Of a stretch of 64,000 bases of DNA, positions 1 to 13,574 are shown one piece after another. The stretch is from the NCBI RefSeq assembly GCF_008704655.1, contig NZ_CP023688.1:3100001-3164000 (forward strand), given 5' to 3'. The position numbers were made by a program, and so were the translations under genes. The notes under the pieces were generated by a model. It was not told the DNA's origin. It ran no database searches and saw only the letters and a list, made by a program, of their open reading frames with translations. Position 1 is the stretch's first letter; every line of letters begins with the position of its first letter. This stretch comes from Streptomyces rimosus (GTDB lineage Bacteria > Actinomycetota > Actinomycetes > Streptomycetales > Streptomycetaceae).

Positions 1-5314
<5,314 letters not shown>

Positions 5315-5422
5315 TGGTCCTCCACTCGTCGGCCGGCGCCTGGAGCGGGCCGTTCAAAAGGGTCGAAAGCGGAAATGGGGTTGCCTTGCCCGGCCGGCGG
5401 GCGCTCTGGGAAGGTGATCGCC
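5315..5422. promoter_or_regulatory. Divergent promoter region between NRPS and PPTase
   Basis: 108 bases separate the divergent starts of the NRPS (minus) and the PPTase (plus). Both genes have clear ribosome binding sites here (GGAGG for the NRPS, GGGAAGG for the PPTase). I see no clean -35/-10 pair, so promoters are assumed from the geometry. Confidence 0.5.
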
Positions 5423-6154
5423 ATGGGGGCGAGCGGACGGCCGTGGGCGACGGTGGCGGGCACGGACGAGGTGCTGGGGCTGGTTCCGGCGTACGAGCGG
5501 CTGCTCACCGGGGTCGAGCGGCGGCGCGCTGACGCGATGCGGGCCGCGAGCGCACGGGCCGACTTCGTCGCCGCGCACGTGCTGGTGCGGCTCTGCGCGG
5601 CCCGGCTGCTGGACCGGCCCGCCGATACCCTCGTACTGGAACAGCGCTGCCCCGGCTGCGGCTCCGGCGAGCACGGGCGGCCGTCGCTGGCCGGGCTGCC
5701 GCAGGTGTCCGTGAGCCTGTCGCACACCACGGGCGTGGTGGCCGCGGCGGCGGGCCACGAACCGGTCGGGATCGACGTGGAGCGGCGCAGGCTGCCGGAC
5801 GGCATACGGGGCGCGGCGGGCCGGGTGCTGAGCACGGCCGAGCGGGCGGCGATGCGCGAACACGCCGATCCGGACGCGTACTTCCTGCGCCAGTGGGTGC
5901 GCAAGGAGTGCTTCATCAAGCTCGGAAGGACGACGCTGGGCGGGCTGGCCGCCGTCGATCTCTCGGGCCTGCCGGGGCCGGACGAAGCAGTGGAAGTCCC
6001 GTCCCGCCACGGCGATCTGTACGTGCTCGACCACACGGACGCGCGCCGCGACGCGGTCGCCGCCGTGGTGAGCACGGCGCGTCCCCGGATCGGCGCGCTG
6101 CCTTCGCCCGCTGTTCCGGAGCGCCCGGCCGCCCTGGAGGGCCCGCTCACCTGA
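5423..6154 (+). CDS. Sfp-type 4'-phosphopantetheinyl transferase
   Basis: 243-residue PPTase that moves phosphopantetheine from CoA to the serine of carrier domains, so it would activate the PCP/ACP domains of this cluster. It has the two family signatures: PVGIDVERRR (magnesium-binding GIDVE) and QWVRKECFIKLGR (WxxKExxxK). The length is normal for Sfp-like enzymes. ATG 5423 is chosen because GGGAAGG lies eight bases upstream; an in-frame GTG at 5414 is possible. A CxxC pair (RCPGCGSG) sits before the catalytic half, as in several actinobacterial members. It converges with the operon on its right: its stop is 25 bases from the stop of the free A domain. Confidence 0.93.
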   Translation: MGASGRPWATVAGTDEVLGLVPAYERLLTGVERRRADAMRAASARADFVAAHVLVRLCAARLLDRPADTLVLEQRCPGCGSGEHGRPSLAGLPQVSVSLSHTTGVVAAAAGHEPVGIDVERRRLPDGIRGAAGRVLSTAERAAMREHADPDAYFLRQWVRKECFIKLGRTTLGGLAAVDLSGLPGPDEAVEVPSRHGDLYVLDHTDARRDAVAAVVSTARPRIGALPSPAVPERPAALEGPLT

Positions 6155-6179
6155 CCGCCGCCCGTCACGCCGCCGCCCC

Positions 6180-7823
6180 TCACGCCAGCAGCTCGGCGAG
6201 CCGGGCGCGGTTGAGCTTGCCGTTGTCGTTGTGCGGCAGTTCCTCCAGGCGCCGGATGCGGCGCGGCACCATGTGCAGCGGGACGTGCCGGCGCAGCCAG
6301 TGGCCGAACTCGTGGGCGCCCATCTCCTTGCCCAGGTAGGCGGCGAGCAGCCGTACCTCGTCTTTGACGGTGACGGCCACCACGGCGGCCTCGGTCACCT
6401 CGGGGTGGCGCCGCATCGCGGCCTCCACCTCGCCCAGCTCCACCCGGTGCCCCATGATCTTGACCTGGCTGTCCAGCCGCCCGCGGTGCACCAGCCGGCC
6501 GTCCTCCCGGCGGACCCGGTCGCCGGTGCGGTACCAGTGGGCGCGGGTGAGCGGGCCGGTGCCGTCGTAGGGGACGGCGGGCACGCCCGGCTCGTAGTGG
6601 ACGAAGCGTTCGGCGTTGTCGGCCGGGTCCAGGTAGCCGTCGAAGCGCTGGGCGCCGCGCACGCACAGTTCCCCGTCGTCGCACGGGTTCCCGTCCTCGT
6701 CCAGGAGGACGGCTTCCATGTGCGGGTACGGCTGCCCGATGGGGACCGTGCCGTTGGAGCTGCCCGCCGCGTCCGGGGCGTCGGTGAGGTCGTGGTCGGT
6801 GCAGGTGATGGTCAGCTCGGTCGGTCCGTAGAGGTTGTGGATACGGGTGCCGGGCGCCACCTGCTGCCACAGCGCGGTCAGCTGCGCGGTGACCGGCTCG
6901 GCGCTGAAGCAGCTGTGGCGGAGCGTGGTGACCTGTCCCAGCGGCAGGTTGCCGTAGCGCTGGGCGGTGGTGACCAGGGACGGTACGGAGAACCAGTGGG
7001 TGAGCCGGCGGCGTACCACGTAGTCCACCGGCCGGTACAGCTCGTCCTGGTCCGGCACGACGACGGTGGCGCCGGAGCCCCAGGCCACGAACAGGTCGTA
7101 GACGGACGGGTCGAAGGTCAGGCCGAAGGTCTGCGAGAGCCGGCAGCCGGGGCCCGCGTCGTAGCGGGCGATGTTGTACGCGATGTACGGGGAGACGTTG
7201 CGGTGGCGGATCGGCACGCCCTTGGGGCGGCCCGTCGAGCCGGAGGTGAACAGCAGGTACGCCTCCGTCTCCGGGTCGGCCGGGGCCGCGGGCAGGGCGC
7301 CCTCCGGCGGCTCCGGGAGGCCGTCGCCGTCCGCCGGGACGACGGTCACCGCGGGCCGGAAGTCGCCGGGCAGATCGGCGAACGTGGCCCGGTGCTCCTC
7401 GCCGACGAGGACCGCGCCGACCCCGGCGCGGCGGGCGATGTCGAGGTTGCGGGGCAGCGGGTGGTCCGCGTTGAGGGGGACGGCGGAGGCGCCGAGGCGC
7501 TGGATGGCCAGGTACGCGACGTAGGTGGCCACCGTCCGGGAGGCGACCAGCGCGATCCGGGCGGGCGGACCCGCCGTGCCCTCGGTGGGCAGCTCGTCGA
7601 GGACGCGGGCCGCCAGGGCCGCCGCCCTGCGGTGCAGGTCGCCGTAGCTCAGGACCTGCTCGCCCAGTTCGAGGGCCGGGGCGTCGGGCCACCGGCGGGC
7701 GGAGTCGGCGAACCACTGGTGGAGGGTGCGGTCTTCCAAGGCGGGCTCCTGGCGTACGGGGTCCACGGGGAACGAAGCGGGGGTCGGGGCGGGGGTGCTG
7801 TCTTCGGTGGGCGGGCGGTTCAC
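6180..7823 (-). CDS. Stand-alone adenylation enzyme
   Basis: 547-residue AMP-forming adenylation domain without a fused carrier. Core motifs are LLFTSGSTGRPKGVP (A3), NLYGPTELT (A5), YRTGDRVRREDG (A7), GRLDSQVKIMGHRVELGEVE (A8) and a C-terminal NDNGKLNRARL with the catalytic lysine. It is the last gene of the operon. Its GTG start overlaps the MFS stop by four bases (GTGA). In the A4 region it reads TFDPSVYDLF rather than the FDASV seen in the NRPS A domains, so it probably activates a different acid; the substrate is not predictable by eye. A likely partner is the free carrier protein at 17002-17370 or the carrier domain of the KS-PCP-reductase. Confidence 0.9.
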   Translation of the reverse strand: MNRPPTEDSTPAPTPASFPVDPVRQEPALEDRTLHQWFADSARRWPDAPALELGEQVLSYGDLHRRAAALAARVLDELPTEGTAGPPARIALVASRTVATYVAYLAIQRLGASAVPLNADHPLPRNLDIARRAGVGAVLVGEEHRATFADLPGDFRPAVTVVPADGDGLPEPPEGALPAAPADPETEAYLLFTSGSTGRPKGVPIRHRNVSPYIAYNIARYDAGPGCRLSQTFGLTFDPSVYDLFVAWGSGATVVVPDQDELYRPVDYVVRRRLTHWFSVPSLVTTAQRYGNLPLGQVTTLRHSCFSAEPVTAQLTALWQQVAPGTRIHNLYGPTELTITCTDHDLTDAPDAAGSSNGTVPIGQPYPHMEAVLLDEDGNPCDDGELCVRGAQRFDGYLDPADNAERFVHYEPGVPAVPYDGTGPLTRAHWYRTGDRVRREDGRLVHRGRLDSQVKIMGHRVELGEVEAAMRRHPEVTEAAVVAVTVKDEVRLLAAYLGKEMGAHEFGHWLRRHVPLHMVPRRIRRLEELPHNDNGKLNRARLAELLA

Positions 7824-9094
7824 GAAGCGGCCTCCGCCGGTGCCGCCGGGGCCTCGGCGCGCTGCCGCTGCGCCGCGCCCATCCGTACGACCGGCCGCGC
7901 GACCAGCGCGAAGAGCAGCAGCACACCGGCTCCGGCGGCCACGTACGGGATGTTGACGTCGACCAGCTTGGCCACCGCGCCGCCCGCCAGCGCGCCCAGC
8001 GGGATGGTGCCGGTGCCCACCAGGCGGTAGACGCCGTTGAGGCGGCCCAGCTGGTCGGGCGGGGTGGTGGCCTGGCGGAAGGAGACGGTCAGCGCCTGGT
8101 AGACGGCGGCGCCGAGCGCCATGAGGGCGAAGCCGGCGGCCGCGGCGAGCGCGTGCCGCACCAGGCCGGTGAGCAGCATCGCGACGCCCATCAGGACCAT
8201 GCCGCCGAGCGCGGCGGGGAAGAGCCCGAAGCGGTCGGCCAGCCGCGAGTTGAGCAGTCCGCCCGCGATGCCGCCGAGCGCGCCGACCGCCAGGAAGACA
8301 CCGAAGGCAGCCTCCGGGAGGCCGAGCCATCGCACCACGTAGAGGACTTCGAGGGTGCCGGTGACGCCCATGAAGAAGTTGAGCGCGCCGAGCATGCCCG
8401 CGAGGGTGGCCAGCAACCGGTCGGTGCGGAGAAGGCGTACGCCGTCCAGGATCATGGTGCGCCAGCGCGGCGCGTCGCCCGGCCCCGTACGGCCGGAGGG
8501 CGCGGGGAAGCGCGGCAGGCTGACCAGCAGGGCCACGCCCAGCAGGAACGACACCCCGTCGATCAGGAACGGCAGACCCGCGCCGGCGACGAAGGCGAGG
8601 CTGCCGAGCGGCTGCCCCGCGGAGTCGCGGAAGATCAGCTGCGCCACGTGGAGCCGCCCGTTGGCGGTGGCGAGACGGCCGGAGTCCACCACCATCGGCA
8701 GATACGACTGGGACGCGACGACGTGCACCGTCTCGCCCAGCCCGAGCACCGCCGCCACCGCGCAGACCACCGGCAGGCTCACCGAACCGGTGGCCACGGT
8801 CAGGGTGAGGACCAGGACCGCGGCGGCCCGCAGCAGGTCGACGCCGATCAGCAGCGAGCGCCGGTCGGCCAGGTCCGCCCAGACGCCGGCCAGCGGCGAC
8901 AGCAGCAGCGGCAGCCAGTTGGCGACTGTCACCAGGGAGATCAGCAGCGGGTCGGTGGTCAGGGAGAGGGCGAGCAGTGGCAGGGCGGTGAGCCGTACGC
9001 CGTCGCCCAGCGCGGAGACCGCGGTGGACGCCCACAGCCGCCCGAAGGGCGTGAAGCGGCCGCGGGAGACGTGCGCGCCCGTGCCCTCCGTCAT
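7820..9094 (-). CDS. MFS transporter (probable product exporter)
   Basis: 424-residue major facilitator protein with about twelve hydrophobic segments. The GVWADLADRRSLLI stretch matches the loop 2-3 signature of the family (GxxaDrxGrr). It resembles the MFS_3 / enterobactin-exporter-type group found in many biosynthetic clusters. ATG at 9094 overlaps the FkbH-like stop by four bases (ATGA), and its own stop overlaps the next GTG, so it is translated with the biosynthetic genes. The likely role is export of the finished product and self-protection (inference from context). A GTG two codons upstream (9100) is an alternative start. Confidence 0.9.
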   Translation of the reverse strand: MTEGTGAHVSRGRFTPFGRLWASTAVSALGDGVRLTALPLLALSLTTDPLLISLVTVANWLPLLLSPLAGVWADLADRRSLLIGVDLLRAAAVLVLTLTVATGSVSLPVVCAVAAVLGLGETVHVVASQSYLPMVVDSGRLATANGRLHVAQLIFRDSAGQPLGSLAFVAGAGLPFLIDGVSFLLGVALLVSLPRFPAPSGRTGPGDAPRWRTMILDGVRLLRTDRLLATLAGMLGALNFFMGVTGTLEVLYVVRWLGLPEAAFGVFLAVGALGGIAGGLLNSRLADRFGLFPAALGGMVLMGVAMLLTGLVRHALAAAAGFALMALGAAVYQALTVSFRQATTPPDQLGRLNGVYRLVGTGTIPLGALAGGAVAKLVDVNIPYVAAGAGVLLLFALVARPVVRMGAAQRQRAEAPAAPAEAAS

Positions 9095-10248
9095 GCCCAC
9101 GGTTTTTCCGCGCCGTCGCCGGACCACAGGACCGGGCCCGTCGCGGTGAGCGTCGTGGGGGCGGCCTGCCGCTGCGGCACCAGGTGCAGGCGCTGGACGT
9201 CCGCCGGGGCGTCCGTGTCCGCCGCGCGGCCGTCCTGGCAGGCGCAGGGCTTGGAGTTGAAGCCCGCGAACCGGTAGGCGACCTCCATGATCCGGTTGCG
9301 TTCGGTGCGCCGGAAGTCGGCCTCCAGGTGCACGTCCGCCAGGGCGGCCTGGTCGGCGATCCAGCGCAGGACGTGGGTGCCGATCCCGAAGTTGACCACC
9401 CGGCAGGAGGTGGCGAGCAGCTTCAGGCGCCAGCTGGCCGGCTGCCGCTCCAGCAGCGCCACGCCGACCGCGCCGTGCGAGCCGAAGCGGTCCTCGACGG
9501 TGGTGACCAGCACCTCGTGGTCCGGGTCGGTGAGCAGGGCGCGCAGGTCGGCGTCGGAGTAGTGCACGCCGGTGGCGTTCATCTGGCTGGTGCGCAGGGT
9601 CAGTTCCTCGACGCGCGCGAGGTCGTCCGCGTCGGCGCGGGCGATGCGCATCCGCATGTCCAGGGAGCGCAGGAAGTCCTCGTCCGGCCCGTTGAACTCG
9701 CTCTGGGCCGCCTCGCGCCGGAACTTCTCCTGGTACATGGCCCGGCGGCGGCGCGCGTCGGTGGTGACGGTGGGCGCGAAGTCGGCGAGGTCCGGCAGTC
9801 CGGCCGCCTCCGCCGCGTCGTAGCAGCGCACGTCCGGCAGGTGGTAGGCGACCTCGGCGCGCTCGGTGTGCTGGTCGTCGATGAACGCGATGGTGTTCTG
9901 GGCGAAGTTCAGCTGCTCGGCGACGGTGCGCACGGCGTCCGACTTGCGGCCCCAGCCGATGTGCGGCAGGACGAAGTACTCGGCGACGCCCAGCGCCTCC
10001 AGCCGGGGCCAGGCGTCGGCGTGGTCGTTGCGGCTGGCCACCGACTGGAGGATGCCGCGCTCGTCGAGGGCGCGCAGCGTCTTCAGGACGCCGGGGCGCA
10101 GCCGAAGTTCGTCGTTCTCCAGGAGGGTGCCCTGCCACAGGGTGTTGTCCAGGTCCCAGACCAGGCACTTCACCGCCGGGCGGGTCTCCCCCGTCGTGGC
10201 CGCGGTCTTCGTGGTCCCTGCCGTCTCGCTGCCCGCCATGCCGGTCAT
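9091..10248 (-). CDS. FkbH-like HAD-superfamily glyceryl transferase/phosphatase
   Basis: 385 residues. The N-terminal HAD domain carries the phosphatase loop CLVWDLDNTLWQG (Asp32, Asp34) and FIDDQHTERAEV; the C-terminal half looks GNAT-like. FkbH family enzymes take 1,3-bisphosphoglycerate, dephosphorylate it and load a glyceryl unit on a dedicated ACP. That unit becomes methoxymalonyl-, hydroxymalonyl- or tetronate-type building blocks. The ACP (12376-12669) and both dehydrogenases needed for the malonyl route are in the same operon. No O-methyltransferase (FkbG type) is in the operon, so hydroxymalonyl-ACP is more likely than methoxymalonyl-ACP. Four-base overlaps at both ends. Confidence 0.92.
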   Translation of the reverse strand: MTGMAGSETAGTTKTAATTGETRPAVKCLVWDLDNTLWQGTLLENDELRLRPGVLKTLRALDERGILQSVASRNDHADAWPRLEALGVAEYFVLPHIGWGRKSDAVRTVAEQLNFAQNTIAFIDDQHTERAEVAYHLPDVRCYDAAEAAGLPDLADFAPTVTTDARRRRAMYQEKFRREAAQSEFNGPDEDFLRSLDMRMRIARADADDLARVEELTLRTSQMNATGVHYSDADLRALLTDPDHEVLVTTVEDRFGSHGAVGVALLERQPASWRLKLLATSCRVVNFGIGTHVLRWIADQAALADVHLEADFRRTERNRIMEVAYRFAGFNSKPCACQDGRAADTDAPADVQRLHLVPQRQAAPTTLTATGPVLWSGDGAEKPWA

Positions 10249-11267
10249 ACCTCCCAGAGGGTCACGGCCCACGCCGCGACCGGGCTGTTGTTCAGGACGA
10301 GGACGAGGTCGCCGGGCGCCAGTTCGCCGCGGGCCAGCAGCCGGTCCAGGTTGAGGACCACGTCCATGGCGCCGAGGTGGCCGTACGCCTGGAGGTGGTC
10401 GGTGCACACGGGGTGGATGGGCAGGCCGAGGAGGGTCTCGTAGAACTGGAAGGCCGGCGCGGTGACGTTCTGCATGAGGGTGGCGGCGATCCGCTCCCGC
10501 TCCACGCCCGCGTCCTGGAGGACCTGCCCGACCAGGCGCTTGAGGTGCTGCTGGCTGTGCAGGGCCAGTTCGAAGCGGTAGCGGTCGGCGGAGTTGACCT
10601 CCTCGCGCCACTCGTACCAGGGGGCGTTCTTGTAGTCGACCTGGAGGAGGTCGTGGAAGCGGCCGTCGGTGTGCTGGCGGTGGGCGCGCAGTACGGGGCG
10701 GCCGCCGCGCACCAGGGTCATGGCGAAGGCGCCGTCGCCGACGACGGTGACCGGGTGGCGCACCCGGTCCAGCGCGACCGGGCGGCTGGCGTGCGCGATC
10801 ATGACGGACTGCCGGGACGGGTCGGCGACGAGGAGGTCGCGGGCCAGCGACCAGGCCGAGCTGGAGCCCGTACAGCCCAGGCCGTCCAGGACGAAGGAGA
10901 ACGCCTTCGTGAGCCCGGCCTCGGACGCGATCCGGCCGGAGTCGGAGCCGAGCAGCACCTCGGGGGCGCGGGCGCCGACGACCACCAGAACATCGGGGTC
11001 GGGCGCCGCGGTGTCGCGTTCGCGCAGCTCGCGGACGGCGCGGGCGGCGAGGCTCGCCGCCCCGGGCTCGTCGGCGAACCGGCCGACCGTACGGATGCCG
11101 CAGCCGAGCGCGAAGTCCGCTTCTTCGCGCGGCAGTTGGCCGATCTCGTCCAGCTTCTCGACGGGTATCAGCTCGTCGGGCAGGAGGCAGTGCACGGCCC
11201 CCACCCCGACGGCCGCATCGCTGCCCCCGCCCGTGTCCGTGCCGCCGCCCGTGTGCGTCGTCGTCAT
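10245..11267 (-). CDS. KAS III-like protein with altered active site
   Basis: 340 residues with the fold and length of 3-oxoacyl-ACP synthase III. The nucleophile is present as Cys132 in DGLGCTGSSSAW. The FabH histidine motif (PHQAN) is replaced by LMQNVTAP, with Met265 where the catalytic His should be. The GNTSAAS asparagine is replaced by His297 in YGHLGAMD. A normal decarboxylative Cys-His-Asn triad is therefore absent. KAS III-like proteins with changed triads can be acyltransferases or ester/lactone-forming enzymes. FkbH-linked tetronate clusters also carry a KAS III-like protein. Here it may move the C3 unit, act as the missing acyltransferase, or condense it; I cannot choose. Overlaps both neighbours by four bases. 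Confidence 0.85.
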   Translation of the reverse strand: MTTTHTGGGTDTGGGSDAAVGVGAVHCLLPDELIPVEKLDEIGQLPREEADFALGCGIRTVGRFADEPGAASLAARAVRELRERDTAAPDPDVLVVVGARAPEVLLGSDSGRIASEAGLTKAFSFVLDGLGCTGSSSAWSLARDLLVADPSRQSVMIAHASRPVALDRVRHPVTVVGDGAFAMTLVRGGRPVLRAHRQHTDGRFHDLLQVDYKNAPWYEWREEVNSADRYRFELALHSQQHLKRLVGQVLQDAGVERERIAATLMQNVTAPAFQFYETLLGLPIHPVCTDHLQAYGHLGAMDVVLNLDRLLARGELAPGDLVLVLNNSPVAAWAVTLWEV

Positions 11268-12379
11268 CCCCGGCCCGTCCGTACGTGGTCCGCGAGGAGC
11301 AGCTGGCTGATCTCCGTGCTGCCCTCGATGATTTCCATGAGTTTGGCGTCGCGGTACGCCCGCGCCACCGGGTGGCCGTCGCGCGCCCCGCGGGAGGCCA
11401 GCACCTGGACGGCCGTGGCGGCGCCCTGGACGGCTTCCCGGGAGGCGACGTACTTGGCGACCACCGCCTGGGTGCCCAGCTCCGGACGGTTCTCGTCCCA
11501 GCAGGCGCTGGCGTGCTCGCAGCAGCGCAGCGCGACTTGCTCGGCGACGGCCAGTTCGGCCAGGTGCCGGGCGACCAGCTGGTGGTCGGCGAGCGGCTTG
11601 CCGAACTGCTCGCGGGTGCGCGCGTGCGCCGCCGCGCTGTCCAGGCACGCCCGCAGGATGCCCGCGCAGCCCCAGGCGACGGAGAGCCGCCCGTAGGTCA
11701 GCGCGGTGGTGGCGAGCAGGGCGACCGGCAGCCCGGCGCCGGACAGCAGGTGATCGGCGGGCACCCGTACGCCGTCGAGGTGGACGTCGGCGTGGCCCGC
11801 GGCCCGGCAGCCCATCGGGTCCGGCACCCGCTCGATGCGCACGCCCGGCGCGTCGGCCGGTACGACCACCACGGCCGCGCCGGAGCCGTACGTCCCGAAG
11901 ACCACCAGCAGGCTCGCGTAGGCGGCGCCGGTCACCCACACCTTCGCGCCGGTGACGTGCACGGTGTCGCCCTCGCGGCGGATCTCCGTGCGCATCGCCG
12001 ACAGGTCGCTGCCCGCGCCGCTCTCGGAGAACGCCACACCGGCCGTCTCACCGCCGGTGAGCCGGGGCAGGAACATGCCGCGCTGGGCCGCCGTGCCGAA
12101 GCGCTGGACGGTCCAGGCGGCCATGCCCTGCGAGGTCATCAGCGAGCGCAGCGAACTGCACAGCGACCCGGCGTACGCGGTCAGCTCGCCGTTGGCCCGG
12201 CTGTCCAGGCCGAGGCCGCCGTGTTCCGCGGCGACCTGCGCGCACAGCAGTCCGCGCCGGGCCGCTTCCCGTACGGTCTCCGCGGGGATGCGGCCGGCCA
12301 GGTCCCACTCCTCGGCGCGGTCGCCGACGAGTTCGCCGAGCGCGGCGCGGGCGCCGTCCGCGGTCGCCTGTGCCGTCAC
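11264..12379 (-). CDS. Acyl-CoA/acyl-ACP dehydrogenase (FkbI/ZmaE-like)
   Basis: 371-residue flavin-dependent dehydrogenase. Family features: SESGAGSDLSAM (FAD/substrate binding), RTREQFGKPLADHQ, and the C-terminal EIIEGSTEISQLLLADHV, where the glutamate of the EGxxxI segment fits the catalytic base. In methoxymalonyl- and hydroxymalonyl-ACP pathways this enzyme oxidises the ACP-bound C3 intermediate towards the malonyl state, together with a 3-hydroxyacyl-CoA dehydrogenase (here 12666-13574). GTG start with a GTGA overlap with the ACP stop; the stop overlaps the KAS III-like ATG. The assignment to the ACP-bound substrate rests on the operon, not on sequence. Confidence 0.9.
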   Translation of the reverse strand: MTAQATADGARAALGELVGDRAEEWDLAGRIPAETVREAARRGLLCAQVAAEHGGLGLDSRANGELTAYAGSLCSSLRSLMTSQGMAAWTVQRFGTAAQRGMFLPRLTGGETAGVAFSESGAGSDLSAMRTEIRREGDTVHVTGAKVWVTGAAYASLLVVFGTYGSGAAVVVVPADAPGVRIERVPDPMGCRAAGHADVHLDGVRVPADHLLSGAGLPVALLATTALTYGRLSVAWGCAGILRACLDSAAAHARTREQFGKPLADHQLVARHLAELAVAEQVALRCCEHASACWDENRPELGTQAVVAKYVASREAVQGAATAVQVLASRGARDGHPVARAYRDAKLMEIIEGSTEISQLLLADHVRTGRG

Positions 12380-12665
12380 GCGCCCGCCGCTCCTTCGCCG
12401 CGCAGCCGCTGGACCAGCGCGGTGATGGCGGGCACAGTACGGAAGTTGTCCAGGGTCAGGTCGTCGCCCTCGACGGTGACCTGGAACTCCTGCTCGACGT
12501 ACTGGAGCAGTTCCAGGGAGAACAGCGAGGAGAACGCCCCGGAGGCGAACAGGTCCTGGTCCACGGCCCAGTCGCCGCCGGTGCGCTCGCCCAGGAACGC
12601 CACCAGGCGCTCCTGTACCGCCGCGGCGCCGGGTGAAGTCGCCGCGTCCTGGTTGTCGACGGTGG

Positions 12666-12669
<4 letters not shown>
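12376..12669 (-). CDS. Discrete acyl carrier protein for the C3 extender unit
   Basis: 97-residue carrier protein with the phosphopantetheine site in ASGAFSSLFSLELLQYVEQEF; the serine of the SLFSLELL segment is the likely attachment point. The usual DSL is changed, as in FkbJ/ZmaD-type ACPs. It lies between the 3-hydroxyacyl-CoA dehydrogenase and the acyl-CoA dehydrogenase, with four-base overlaps on both sides. It is the natural carrier for the glyceryl unit made by the FkbH-like enzyme. Confidence 0.88.
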
Positions 12670-13570
<901 letters not shown>

Positions 13571-13574
<4 letters not shown>

